From positions 1 through 64,000 of the forward strand of contig JAEYJO010000054.1 of the NCBI GenBank assembly GCA_023408815.1: a DNA stretch of 64,000 nt, given 5' to 3'. This document shows, one piece after another, positions 43,933 to 53,211 of the stretch (within the stretch, counting starts at the first letter, position 1; every line of letters starts with the position of its first letter). The stretch is from Bacillota bacterium. GTDB lineage: Bacteria > Bacillota > Clostridia > Lachnospirales > Lachnospiraceae. The position numbers and the translations under genes are program-made. Below the pieces are notes generated by a model. That model had not been told where the DNA came from and did no database searches. It saw nothing but the letters and a program-made list of their open reading frames with translations.

Positions 43933-44760
43933 ATGTATGGAATTTTTATGGAGAGTGTGGTAATTTTTAAAAATTATGCGGGAAGCCGTCTGACGATTGT
44001 TTTGTTTTTGCTGTCGTTAGTTTTTCTGCTTTTTGCGGAAAAGAATAAAAGGCGGAGGGCTATCTTCGTGTATACGCCGCTTACATTGCTGTTTCTATTT
44101 TTCTTCCCTATTTTCCGAAAGGTGTTCGTTCGGCTGATGAGCGGAGAGGGGGATACTTATTACAGGGTACTATGGCTCATTCCTATGGGCGTTATTATCG
44201 CGTATGCGGGAGTGAAGCTGGCCGCTCTGTTATATGATAAATTGAAAGGAAAAATATCTTCTGGTCAGTGTAACTGGATGAAGCGGGCAGTGTTTGCCTC
44301 TCTGGCAATAGCAATCGCCCTTTGCGGAAAATATGTGTACGCCAGTCAGTATATGTCTAAGGCGGAGAATCTTTATCATCTTCCTCAGACGGTGATCGAT
44401 ATTTGCGATCTGATAGCTCCCGAGGAAGGCGAGGAGAGGATCTGGTCGGTTTTTCCGACGGATTTGGTCTATTTCGTGAGACAATACGATACGAATATAC
44501 AGATGCTTTACGGGCGGGAAATGGTAGAACCGAAATGGCAGTATGCGGAGCCGGTGCATACGATTATGAACAATCCGACGATTATCGACATCGAGGAGCT
44601 GTTAAAGCTGACGAGGGAAAGATATTGCACGTACATCGTTCTTCCCAACAACAAGGACGTGACGGAGGCCCCTGAGAATTTCGGACTGGAGCTTCTGGAT
44701 ACGATAGACGGCTATCCGGTTTATTTCGATCCGGTAGCGGCGGCAAGCGTGAATAATTAG
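43933..44760 (+). CDS. Membrane protein, probable C-terminal part of the DUF6077-like protein
   Basis: 275 residues. AGGAG lies ten bases upstream of the ATG, so it can be translated alone. Three or four helices are followed by a soluble domain of about 150 residues. DTYYRVLWLIPMGVIIAYAG resembles the TYWRLFWLLP region near the end of DUF6077 proteins. It is in frame with the gene at 42799. Either a split gene with coupled translation, a recent nonsense mutation, or a sequence error would explain this. Confidence 0.6.
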   Translation: MYGIFMESVVIFKNYAGSRLTIVLFLLSLVFLLFAEKNKRRRAIFVYTPLTLLFLFFFPIFRKVFVRLMSGEGDTYYRVLWLIPMGVIIAYAGVKLAALLYDKLKGKISSGQCNWMKRAVFASLAIAIALCGKYVYASQYMSKAENLYHLPQTVIDICDLIAPEEGEERIWSVFPTDLVYFVRQYDTNIQMLYGREMVEPKWQYAEPVHTIMNNPTIIDIEELLKLTRERYCTYIVLPNNKDVTEAPENFGLELLDTIDGYPVYFDPVAAASVNN

Positions 44761-44772
44761 GCGGGTGTGGAA

Positions 44773-46293
44773 ATGTTATTTAACTCATATGAATTTGTAT
44801 TTGCTTTTCTACCGGTGTGCCTTCTTGTTTATTATCTGTTGGCGAAAAGGAGCGGAAACAGAGGCACGAAATTATGGCTGATAGCAATATCCCTATGGTT
44901 TTACGGAAGCTTTCAGGCAGGATATCTGCTGATTCTCATAGCCAGTATGCTCTTTAATTACGGGGTAGTTCTTGGAATGAGCCGGGTGAAAGAAAGTATT
45001 TTCTGTTGTAAAAAAGGGATACTGGCAGCAGGGATCCTTGGTAATCTGGGACTTCTATCTTACTTTAAATATGTTAATTTTTTTATCGAAAATATAAATG
45101 CATTCGGGGGTGATCTCCCTCTTTTACAAGCAGCACTTCCTATTGGAATCAGCTTTTTCACCTTTTCACAGATTTCCTTTTTGGTGGATAACTACAGGGG
45201 AGAAATAAAGTCCTGTGGATTTATGGATTATGTGCTCTATATTTCTTATTTTCCTAAGCTGGTGGAGGGGCCTATCGCTTCCCATGCCCAGATGCTTCCG
45301 GAATTCGAAAAAATCGGGAAAACCGGCTTCGATGCGGAACGTTTCATGCGAGGGCTTTGTCTGTTTATTTTCGGTATGTTAAAAAAGGTAATACTGGCGG
45401 ATACTTTCGGAGGCGCTGTGGACTACGGCTATTCCAACCTGGGAAGCATGCATGGTACCGATGCCGTGCTTTTGGTGATTTTTTATGCGCTTCAGCTCTA
45501 TTTCGATTTCAGCGGATATATAGATATGGCGATGGGAATCAGCCGGATGTTCCATATCGATCTCCCGATAAATTTCAATTCACCATATAAGGCGCAAAAT
45601 ATTGTGGATTTTTGGAAGCGGTGGCATATTACTTTGAGTCGCTTTTTCACGAAATATGTTTATATTCCCCTGGGCGGAAACAGAAAGGGCTTATGGCGGA
45701 TGTACCGCAATCTTTTGATCGTATTTCTGCTTAGCGGCCTGTGGCACGGGTCGGGAATGAGTATGAAAAATTCATGGAATTTCATTTTGTGGGGGATGCT
45801 CCACGGGGTGCTGTACGTATTTACCCGAATGTGGCAGAGAAGATTATCAAAGCCGAAAGAGGGAAGTGCTGTACAAGGCTTGAAGGCATCGATTTTTCAC
45901 GGGATGAAGGTGCTGCTTACCTTTGGCTATGTCAGTATAGCGTGGGTATATTTCAGGGCGGAAAGCGTAGCACAGGGAAATGAGCTTCTGCGTTTGGTAA
46001 TAAAGGGCGGTTTTGTCCGCGTTAATAAAAATCTTGCCGAATATTTTAACCTGGATGAGTTCTGGTATATCCTAAAGGTGCTGCACCTGGATGGCTGGGT
46101 ATACGGCCATTATATTATGATGTTCGCCATTACGGCTTTTTCCCTTCTGCTTGTGTTTTTTGGTCAAAATGCGATGGAGATTTCTGGAAAAATAAAGCCT
46201 AAAGCTTGGTCGGCAGTGATAATGGCAGGACTGTTCTTATGGTGTATCCTGGCCTTTTCCAATGTCAGCAGTTTTCTTTATTTTAATTTTTAA
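44773..46293 (+). CDS. MBOAT family O-acyltransferase
   Basis: 506 residues from the ATG at 44773; a GTG two codons earlier is possible. The start MLFNSYEFVFAFLPVC is typical. About 11 helices, with YFPKLVEGPIASH, LYFDFSGYIDMAMGISRMF, IVDFWKRWHITLSRFFTKY and SGLWHGSGMS containing the catalytic His. It is followed 56 bases later by an SGNH-like gene on the same strand, a standard MBOAT-SGNH pair for glycan O-acetylation or other acylation. Confidence 0.9.
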   Translation: MLFNSYEFVFAFLPVCLLVYYLLAKRSGNRGTKLWLIAISLWFYGSFQAGYLLILIASMLFNYGVVLGMSRVKESIFCCKKGILAAGILGNLGLLSYFKYVNFFIENINAFGGDLPLLQAALPIGISFFTFSQISFLVDNYRGEIKSCGFMDYVLYISYFPKLVEGPIASHAQMLPEFEKIGKTGFDAERFMRGLCLFIFGMLKKVILADTFGGAVDYGYSNLGSMHGTDAVLLVIFYALQLYFDFSGYIDMAMGISRMFHIDLPINFNSPYKAQNIVDFWKRWHITLSRFFTKYVYIPLGGNRKGLWRMYRNLLIVFLLSGLWHGSGMSMKNSWNFILWGMLHGVLYVFTRMWQRRLSKPKEGSAVQGLKASIFHGMKVLLTFGYVSIAWVYFRAESVAQGNELLRLVIKGGFVRVNKNLAEYFNLDEFWYILKVLHLDGWVYGHYIMMFAITAFSLLLVFFGQNAMEISGKIKPKAWSAVIMAGLFLWCILAFSNVSSFLYFNF

Positions 46294-46349
46294 CAAGAAC
46301 GATCTTACGCAGCGGTATGTGTCCCTGGAAGCTTGAGGAATAGAAGAGA

Positions 46350-47402
46350 ATGAAACAATATAAAAAGTGGCTATTAACATTTATTGTAATACTTGCGGCA
46401 GCAGCAGCGGCAGTAATACTCCTTGTGGTATATGTGGATCCGTTTTTTCAATATCATGAACCTCTGGAGGATTTTCCTTACGTTGTGGACAATCAGATCA
46501 ATCAGAATCCGGGAATGGCAAAGCACATGGATTACGACAGCGTGATTCTCGGCTCTTCCATGACGGTAAACTTTAATACAAACTGGTTTCAGGAGCTGAT
46601 GGGGCTTAAGACCTTGAAGCTCAGTTACAGCGGCGCGTTTCCCAGAGATGAGGCGAACATCATGGACATCGTGTTTGAAAGCGGACATGAAGTGAAGGCA
46701 GCCTTTTTGGGAATCGATGTGATTACCTATACCGGAGGGGTGGAGGAGACTAAATATCCGATTCCAAAATATTTGTACGATGATAATGTATGGAACGATA
46801 TTTCCTATGTGCTGAATAAGGACGTGCTTCTGGAATATATTCTAAGACCCCTTGCAGATCCGGACAAGACGGATTTGGCTACCGTTTATGCAAGCTGGTG
46901 GACGGAGGAATATTATAATAAGCAATGGGTAATGCATAACTATGAGCAGCCGGAGCCGGTGACGGAGGAGGCAGATCCTGAAAATTACGTGCACAATGTA
47001 GAGGTGAATTTGGATACGAATATTTGCCCCTATATCGAGGCGAATCCGGATACGGAATTTTATATTTTTTATCCTCCTTACAGCATCTTGTTCTGGAACG
47101 ATGTCTTGAGGGAAAATCATATGGAAGCTACCATGAGGGAATATGAGTACATGACGGAGCGCCTGCTCGAATATGATAATGTCAGAGTATTTTTCTTTCC
47201 CAGTCAGGAATGGATTGTAAGTGATTTGGACAATTATGCGGATTACAGCCATTATCATCCGGACATTAACCGTTATATGACCGAATGCTTTGCTTCGGGT
47301 GAGTGCGAGGTGACAAAAGAGAATCTCAACGAGGAGCTTACAAAGATGAGGGATATTGTAAAGACCTATGATTTTGAAGAATTGTTTTCAGTAGAATATT
47401 GA
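46350..47402 (+). CDS. SGNH-like membrane-anchored protein (partner of the upstream MBOAT)
   Basis: 350 residues with an N-terminal helix (LLTFIVILAAAAAAVILL) and an extracellular domain. SVILGSSMTVNFN carries the Ser block, and NYADYSHYHPDINRYM holds Asp/His candidates near the C terminus. The head DPFFQYH after the helix is common in AlgX/DltD-like proteins linked to MBOATs. It probably acts on the extracellular acyl transfer. Terminated at 47509. Confidence 0.75.
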   Translation: MKQYKKWLLTFIVILAAAAAAVILLVVYVDPFFQYHEPLEDFPYVVDNQINQNPGMAKHMDYDSVILGSSMTVNFNTNWFQELMGLKTLKLSYSGAFPRDEANIMDIVFESGHEVKAAFLGIDVITYTGGVEETKYPIPKYLYDDNVWNDISYVLNKDVLLEYILRPLADPDKTDLATVYASWWTEEYYNKQWVMHNYEQPEPVTEEADPENYVHNVEVNLDTNICPYIEANPDTEFYIFYPPYSILFWNDVLRENHMEATMREYEYMTERLLEYDNVRVFFFPSQEWIVSDLDNYADYSHYHPDINRYMTECFASGECEVTKENLNEELTKMRDIVKTYDFEELFSVEY

Positions 47403-47447
47403 TTTTATCTTATAGGATTAGAAAGTCGATGCGCAGCTTCGCGCGCG

Positions 47448-47508
47448 GAACAAAAGCTGTGCTGCCGAAGTATTTTAGTGCGAGAGTGCGCAAAGCACAC
47501 TTTTGTTC
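47448..47508. repeat. Inverted repeat around a GC-rich loop
   Basis: GAACAAAAGCTGTGCT (47448-47463) matches the reverse complement of 47494-47508 except for one extra base. It encloses about 30 bases and lies just before a strong terminator in the gap between convergent genes. Confidence 0.65.
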
Positions 47509-47550
47509 AAACGGGAACGACAAAATTGAACTGTCGTTCCCGTTTTGTTG
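47509..47550. terminator. Bidirectional terminator
   Basis: AAACGGGAACGACA (47509-47522) and TGTCGTTCCCGTTT (47532-47545) form a perfect 14-bp stem, followed by TGTTG on plus. It separates the convergent SGNH genes. Confidence 0.85.
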
Positions 47551-47561
47551 ATTCCCATATT

Positions 47562-48530
47562 TTACTTAGAAGAAGTGTGACCGGTATTGATAACCTCTGC
47601 CAGCCTATCGGCGAGAGCATTTCTTCCGGCGTCGTTCAAATGGATATAGTCGGTCATATAATCCCTGTAATTATCTTCGTTTATCGTGCCGTAATAGTTG
47701 TCGATGATGGATACGCCGCAGGAAATTGCCACATCCACTTCCTTAACCAAATAATGGGGAAGGGCGCCGTTTCCAAGGTCCACAGTGCCTCCGTTCTGGT
47801 AATTGCCGTTCTCATCGATGCACTGCGCAAAAGTATGAGACATGACGAAGATGCGGATATAGGGGTATGCTTCCTGAATTGTCTCGATAGCACTTCTAAG
47901 GCCTCCGGTATAAGTACTGATCTCATAAGGGTCGTTAGGGTTATCGGAAGGAACTTTTTCCAAATAGTCGATAGCGTCATACATGATGACAATAGTGTCA
48001 ATCTTATCGTAATCTATAGATTCCAGGGTGGCTGCAGCCTGTGCATATCTTTCATCCTGTTCCCCTGCCGACACGGACTTGAGAGCGGTGAAATCCTTGC
48101 CTGCAATGCTTTTGGCAACGTATGGAAGATTAAAGTTATCCCTTGGATACCCTTCGTTATAAGCAGAGTATTTCGCGCCGATACCCGAATCGGGAAATCC
48201 GCCGTTATATACGGTAGCTCCTGTTTTTTGTGCTAAAAGAGAAGTAAAGCTGTTTTCCCCCGTTCCGTCGGTAAGAGGATTGCCGCCCAGACAGAGAATA
48301 GTGTTCACGCCATCGTCCGTTCTTCCCTCCAGATAGGTATCGCTTAAGGGAATGATGGTATCCAGTGCTTCGATGTCATAGCCTTCTGCCAGATTGTTCG
48401 GGTCGTAATCGGACTGGGTACCGATGTTCCAGATGACGAGTTTTATGATGGCAACCGCCGCAATGATGAGAATTGCACCGAGAAGTATATAGTGCCAGTT
48501 AAAAGATAATTTCTTATTTTCATTTTCCAT
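47562..48530 (-). CDS. SGNH-fold protein with altered nucleophile block, membrane-anchored
   Basis: 322 residues with an N-terminal helix at about 14-35. The fold markers are present: NTILCLGGNPLTDG in the place of the GDS block, a GG(F)PDSGIGA region, IVIMYDAIDYLE where G-x-N-D is expected, and DYIHLNDAGRNALADRL with the Asp and His. The catalytic Ser is replaced (GGNPL) and the N block is changed. The protein may bind rather than hydrolyse esters, or use a different nucleophile. It is transcribed alone on the minus strand, next to an MBOAT-SGNH pair. Confidence 0.72.
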   Translation of the reverse strand: MENENKKLSFNWHYILLGAILIIAAVAIIKLVIWNIGTQSDYDPNNLAEGYDIEALDTIIPLSDTYLEGRTDDGVNTILCLGGNPLTDGTGENSFTSLLAQKTGATVYNGGFPDSGIGAKYSAYNEGYPRDNFNLPYVAKSIAGKDFTALKSVSAGEQDERYAQAAATLESIDYDKIDTIVIMYDAIDYLEKVPSDNPNDPYEISTYTGGLRSAIETIQEAYPYIRIFVMSHTFAQCIDENGNYQNGGTVDLGNGALPHYLVKEVDVAISCGVSIIDNYYGTINEDNYRDYMTDYIHLNDAGRNALADRLAEVINTGHTSSK

Positions 48531-48587
48531 AACGATTCCTCCTATGAATGTATATTGTACTATTATTTATTTCAAAAATCCATACGA

Positions 48588-48635
48588 AATATGAGCCGGA
48601 TAAAATTTTAAGATTTATTTTATCCGGCTCATATT
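48588..48635 (-). other. 19-bp perfect hairpin between two minus-strand genes
   Basis: AATATGAGCCGGATAAAAT (48588-48606) is the exact reverse complement of 48617-48635, with a 10-base loop. It follows the zinc-ribbon gene on the minus strand. The T tract is short, so it is a terminator or RNA-stability hairpin. Confidence 0.7.
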
Positions 48636-48668
48636 CCTTCTCTTTCTTCTTCGTAATCCCTGATTTTG

Positions 48669-48926
48669 TCAGCAGCGCTGACTGTTAAGCTCTTTATACC
48701 ACTTGCTGTACTTATACATGCGATAGGTGGTGCTGAGCTCCTTTAGCTGTTCCTTATCGGCACATTGCTCTTTGAAAGCGTTTCTTTGTGCCATGTCCAT
48801 ACTGACGTAATCCATGTATGGAATACGGAGCTCAATAATGGCTCCTCCGCATTTCGGACATGTCATCTTGTGACCATTTAACATGTGAACCCGATGACAA
48901 GGTTTGCAATAGTGCATGTACATCAT
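48669..48926 (-). CDS. Small zinc-ribbon protein of unknown function
   Basis: 85 residues from the ATG at 48926, nine bases after AAGGGGA. The longer open frame upstream spans a promoter and is unlikely to be translated. Two Cys pairs, HYCKPCHRVH and MTCPKCGG, form a zinc ribbon at residues 6-27. The rest is charged and probably helical (QRNAFKEQCADKEQLKEL). Such proteins can be nucleic-acid or protein adaptors. I do not recognise this one. Confidence 0.65.
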   Translation of the reverse strand: MMYMHYCKPCHRVHMLNGHKMTCPKCGGAIIELRIPYMDYVSMDMAQRNAFKEQCADKEQLKELSTTYRMYKYSKWYKELNSQRC

Positions 48927-49243
48927 GAAAAAAATCCCCTTTTCCAATAACATAATATAACTAAGCCTGTTTTTAATTGTGTCAGTTATGACGAAAAAAG
49001 TCAATAACTTAATTAAGTAATTCATCGACAAAATTAGAAAAAATACTAATTTAATCATACAATTGGCCAAAATTATGTAAATCATGAAAATAGTATGACA
49101 AAAATTCATCATAGATTTAGGATATGCGTTATATGGGAAGAAAAAGTCAGACAAAAGAGTGATATGATGAAAAACATTGAAAAATGGCATTTTTTATGTT
49201 AATATATATCCAAATGATTATTTGGGAAGGGTTTACATAAACA
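48927..49243. other. Divergent promoter interval without a gene
   Basis: About 317 bp of AT-rich sequence. The minus-strand promoter TTGACT (48999-49004), 17 bases, CACAAT (48976-48981) serves the zinc-ribbon gene. The plus-strand promoter for the GH25 gene lies at 49177-49205. Nothing else was seen. Confidence 0.65.
49177..49205 (+). promoter_or_regulatory. Promoter of the large GH25 lysozyme gene
   Basis: TTGAAA (49177-49182), a 17-base spacer and TAATAT (49200-49205), about 39 bp before the ATG, followed by the ribosome site GGGAAGGG. Confidence 0.7.
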
Positions 49244-51988
49244 ATGAAAAAAGAACATAGCAAATCCGATACTGCTATTAGGGATAAAGGAATTAATAAT
49301 TTTGATATCGTAAAAGAGCTGGATTTCATGGAAATGGATGAAAATAGCTTCTATGACGAGGAGGATGAGTATTTCGAAGAGGAATATACGGCGGTTCCTG
49401 TGAAAAAGGAGCCTGTTTCTAAAAAGGAGAAAAGTGTCTCTAAAAATGAGAGGATTGCCTCTAAAAATAAGAAAATCTCTTCTGAAAATAAGAGAAGTAC
49501 TTCTTCTGCGAAAGGACATGCATCTAAGAAGAGACAAAGCGCTCCGTTAAAGAAGAAAAATACATCTGTCAAGAAAGAAAATACATTGGAGAAGCGAGAA
49601 AGTACTTCAATTAAGAAGAAAAGTGCTTCATCCAAAAAGACAAAAGTATCAGCAGCAAATAGAGCTAAGAGCTCCCGGAGTAGAAGGAATAACGGTAAAG
49701 AAAGCCGCTTATGGTATAAAATAAAACATATGGATATCATCGATAGAGTCGTTGCGACTACCGGTGTTTTGATTATGGTTTTTGCCATTGTTACGTGTAC
49801 GATGTATGCGGACGCGAAAGTGGCCGATATGCAGGTGGCTTCTTTTCAGGAGATAGGTGCCGGAATGGAAGGAATAGAGGTCATCGGCGAAAGCGGACTT
49901 CTGGCAGTGGCTGATGCCCAGGCGGCTAAGGTGGCTATTCAGGAAGAAATGACCGAGGCGGCGGAGTATGATGAGAAGGAACTGGAGACTACGGAGTCGA
50001 TCAAAGTTGAGATGCATCTTAGTTCCATGCAAAAAGACTTAAAAATAAAATTCGTGAACAGCACGACCGGCAAGCTGGTCGCCAGCATACCTTTTGAAGT
50101 AAATATTACGGATGCGGGCGGGAAAACGTATACGCTGAAGGATGAAGACAAGGACGGAATTATTTATAAGACCGATATGGCGGCAGGTAAATGCAGCGTT
50201 GCCATGGCAAGTATTTCCGATGCGGAGGACTATACTTTTTCCACGGAAAGTGTTTCGGTGACCATAAAGGATAAAATTGAATACAAGAAAGTGGATGTTT
50301 CCGATGAGGTAAAGAAGGAATCGGACGTTAACGTTGCGGTGGAAGATACGAAGAAGCAGGATACGACAGTGGAATCTGTGCTTACGGATACGGTAGCGTG
50401 GGTGGATTCAACGAAGACGGCGTTAAATGGATCCGGAAGCGAAGCCGGTTATGAGGAAGTGTCGAAGGATAAGATCACGGATCCTAACACTCTCGTAAAA
50501 GCGAGTGAATTCATGCGTTTTGCGGCAACGGCCACGGACCAGACGGCTGCAGGTTCCATAACGACGCCTACGGATACGCCCACGACGCCTACTGACACAA
50601 CAACTTCAACAATCACTGAGATAAAGGTTAGCCTGGACAAAACCAGTCTTCCCTTGAAGACCGGTGAGACTGCTGTTTTGACGGCAACTACCGACCCCGC
50701 GGGAAATGCGGTGGAATGGAACAGCGGCAATGCGGGAATCGTATCGGTGACAGGAGGAACTGTGGTTGCGGTGAGCGCCGGAACGGCGGATATTACAGCC
50801 AAGACATCTACCGGACATATAGCGACCTGTACGGTAACCGTTACGGAGCCGGAGAAGGTGAAGCCTACGATCGCAATCAGTGCGGCAACCGGCAAGGTGC
50901 TTACGGAAAAAACGTTTAAACTTACTGCGGAAGTAAAAAATGCGTCGGATGCTTCCGTAACATGGTCTTCCAATAACGACGCGGCAGCGACGGTAGCAAG
51001 CGACGGTACGGTAACAGGTGTGAGCGCCGGAACGGCCACGATTAAGGCGATGAGCAATGCGGATAATACTGTTGCGGCAACCTGTGAAATTACCGTTAAG
51101 ACCAATCCGGAAAAAGACAGCTCCACCAAGTTGAAGGACAACGACGGCAATCAGCTCTATGTTAAGGAAACGGACAGCAAATTAAGAGAAGCCGTTTATT
51201 CCGATTATTTCAAGGCGGATAAATTTTATAAGGTATCCGCGACGAGTGCTGAGTACAAATATACCGGCTGGCAGACCATCGACGGCAAGACCTATTATTT
51301 CAATGCGGACGGCAATAAGGTAACCGGTGAGCAGATTATCCAAGGGGCGAAATATAATTTCGGCAGCGATGGAGCATTATCTTCCTCTTCGGGAAATATG
51401 GGAATCGACGTATCCAAATGGAATGGAAATATCGACTGGAATGCCGTGAAGAATTCCGGTGTATCCTATGTCATCATCCGCTGCGGTTATCGCGGTTCCA
51501 GCACGGGTGCCTTGATTGAGGATCCGAAGTTTAAATCCAATATTCAGGGAGCTTCGGCAGCAGGCCTTAAGGTGGGAGTGTATTTCTTTACCCAGGCGGT
51601 AAACGAGGTGGAAGCAGTAGAGGAAGCCTCCATGGTAGCGAGTTTGATCAGCGGTTACAAAATATCCTATCCGGTGTTTTTGGATGTGGAGCCCAGCGGC
51701 GGACGGGCGGACAGCATTGGCAAGGATGCGAGGACCGCGGTTTGCAAGGCATTCTGCCAGACCATCCAGAACTCAGGGTATACGGCGGGAATCTATGCGA
51801 ACAAGACATGGCTGACCTCCTATATTGATACGGCAAGCCTTACCAACTATAAGATATGGCTGGCTCAATATGCGGCAGCCCCCAGCTATTCGGCGACGAA
51901 GTATGATTTGTGGCAGTATTCCTCCAAGGGCTCGGTATCGGGCATAAGCGGTTCCGTGGATTTGAATATCAGCTATCTAGGGTATTAA
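49244..51988 (+). CDS. Membrane-anchored GH25 lysozyme with Big2 domains and basic cytosolic repeat head
   Basis: 914 residues. Residues 1-165 are cytosolic: an acidic patch (about 28-48) and then a long Lys/Ser-rich tract of short repeats such as SKNERIASKNKKISSENK. One transmembrane helix spans about 169-189. A beta domain with SMQKDLKIKFVNSTTGKL lies at about 260-350, two Big2 domains at about 458-535 and 540-620, and a cell-wall-binding-like repeat (GWQTIDGKTYYFNADG) near 675. The GH25 domain covers 719-914, with GIDVSKWNGNIDW and FLDVEPSGG supplying the Asp and Glu of the active site. It should cut peptidoglycan between MurNAc and GlcNAc. It lies just upstream of rmlB and is paralogous to 54142. 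Confidence 0.9.
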   Translation: MKKEHSKSDTAIRDKGINNFDIVKELDFMEMDENSFYDEEDEYFEEEYTAVPVKKEPVSKKEKSVSKNERIASKNKKISSENKRSTSSAKGHASKKRQSAPLKKKNTSVKKENTLEKRESTSIKKKSASSKKTKVSAANRAKSSRSRRNNGKESRLWYKIKHMDIIDRVVATTGVLIMVFAIVTCTMYADAKVADMQVASFQEIGAGMEGIEVIGESGLLAVADAQAAKVAIQEEMTEAAEYDEKELETTESIKVEMHLSSMQKDLKIKFVNSTTGKLVASIPFEVNITDAGGKTYTLKDEDKDGIIYKTDMAAGKCSVAMASISDAEDYTFSTESVSVTIKDKIEYKKVDVSDEVKKESDVNVAVEDTKKQDTTVESVLTDTVAWVDSTKTALNGSGSEAGYEEVSKDKITDPNTLVKASEFMRFAATATDQTAAGSITTPTDTPTTPTDTTTSTITEIKVSLDKTSLPLKTGETAVLTATTDPAGNAVEWNSGNAGIVSVTGGTVVAVSAGTADITAKTSTGHIATCTVTVTEPEKVKPTIAISAATGKVLTEKTFKLTAEVKNASDASVTWSSNNDAAATVASDGTVTGVSAGTATIKAMSNADNTVAATCEITVKTNPEKDSSTKLKDNDGNQLYVKETDSKLREAVYSDYFKADKFYKVSATSAEYKYTGWQTIDGKTYYFNADGNKVTGEQIIQGAKYNFGSDGALSSSSGNMGIDVSKWNGNIDWNAVKNSGVSYVIIRCGYRGSSTGALIEDPKFKSNIQGASAAGLKVGVYFFTQAVNEVEAVEEASMVASLISGYKISYPVFLDVEPSGGRADSIGKDARTAVCKAFCQTIQNSGYTAGIYANKTWLTSYIDTASLTNYKIWLAQYAAAPSYSATKYDLWQYSSKGSVSGISGSVDLNISYLGY

Positions 51989-52080
51989 TTAATTATTCTT
52001 TATAAATTGCGGTGAATATTGCAAAGAGAAAAATAATGAGCTATAGTGAGAATAAAAAACGGAAAGGCATGTTGAACATT

Positions 52081-53163
52081 ATGAAAACTTATCTGGTAAC
52101 GGGCGGGGCAGGCTTTATCGGCTCTAATTACATTCATTACATGTTTAAAAAATATGGAAACGATATTAAGATTATTAATGTGGACGCACTCACCTATGCG
52201 GGAAATCCTGAGAATCTGAAGGAAGTGGAAAACAAAGATAATTACGAATTTATTAAGGCGGATATCTGCGATAAAGAAGCGATTTCCAGAATATTTGAAA
52301 ATAACGACATCGACAGAGTCGTACACTTCGCGGCAGAAAGCCATGTGGACAGAAGTATCCGCAATCCGGAGGTGTTCGTGCAGACTAACGTTCTCGGAAC
52401 AGCAGTGATGCTTAACTGCGCAAAGAGTGCCTGGGAGCTTGAAGATGGCAGCTTTAAGCCGGACAAGAAGTTTCTCCATGTATCTACGGATGAGGTATAC
52501 GGCTCTTTGGAGGAGGACGGCGAATATTTCTATGAGACTACGCCATATGCGCCGCACAGTCCTTATTCCGCAAGCAAGGCCGGTTCGGATATGCTGGTAA
52601 AGGCATATATGGACACTTACCATTTTCCTGCGAATATAACCAATTGCTCTAATAACTACGGCCCTTACCAATTTCCGGAGAAATTGATTCCCCTCATTAT
52701 CAACAATGCACTTCAGGGAAAGAACCTTCCGGTATACGGAGACGGCAAAAATGTCAGGGACTGGCTGTATGTGGAAGATCATGCCAAGGCGATTGATATG
52801 GTTCAGGAGAAGGGAAAGCTTTTCGAGACCTACAATGTGGGCGGACATAATGAGAAGCAAAACATCGAAATCATCAATATTATCATAGAAACGCTGCAGG
52901 AAATGCTTCCTGAGAACGATCCGCGCAAGAAGCTGGTAAGCAAGGACCTGATTACTTACGTGGAGGACAGAAAGGGCCATGACAGAAGGTATGCCATAGC
53001 ACCGGATAAAATCAAAGCGGAAATAGGTTGGGAACCGGAAACCATGTTCAAGGAGGGCATCAGACTGACGATTCAGTGGTTCTTCGAGAATGAGGGCTGG
53101 ATGAAGAATGTTACCAGCGGAGAATATCAGAAGTATTATACAGATATGTATAGCGGAAAGTAA
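52081..53163 (+). CDS. rmlB: dTDP-glucose 4,6-dehydratase
   Basis: 360 residues from the ATG at 52081, chosen because RmlB proteins start (M)KTYLVTGGAGFIGSN; longer versions only add a charged tail. It has the NAD motif TGGAGFIGSN, HFAAESHVDRS, the active-site STDEVYG with DE, and YSASKAGSD (Tyr-x3-Lys). It converts dTDP-glucose to dTDP-4-keto-6-deoxyglucose, the second step of dTDP-L-rhamnose synthesis. A terminator (53180-53206) follows before rmlA. Confidence 0.95.
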   Translation: MKTYLVTGGAGFIGSNYIHYMFKKYGNDIKIINVDALTYAGNPENLKEVENKDNYEFIKADICDKEAISRIFENNDIDRVVHFAAESHVDRSIRNPEVFVQTNVLGTAVMLNCAKSAWELEDGSFKPDKKFLHVSTDEVYGSLEEDGEYFYETTPYAPHSPYSASKAGSDMLVKAYMDTYHFPANITNCSNNYGPYQFPEKLIPLIINNALQGKNLPVYGDGKNVRDWLYVEDHAKAIDMVQEKGKLFETYNVGGHNEKQNIEIINIIIETLQEMLPENDPRKKLVSKDLITYVEDRKGHDRRYAIAPDKIKAEIGWEPETMFKEGIRLTIQWFFENEGWMKNVTSGEYQKYYTDMYSGK

Positions 53164-53178
53164 AGAACTATATTTTTG

Positions 53179-53208
53179 ATGGGAACGGTCTTAAATCGTT
53201 CCCATTTT
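53179..53208 (+). terminator. Terminator after rmlB
   Basis: TGGGAACG and CGTTCCCA form an 8-bp stem around about 9 bases, followed by TTTT. Confidence 0.75.
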
Positions 53209-53211
53209 ACG

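Noticed and set aside
48927..49190. N-terminal extension of the zinc-ribbon gene
   Set aside because: The upstream part spans a TTGACT/CACAAT promoter, and the ATG at 48926 has a good ribosome site.
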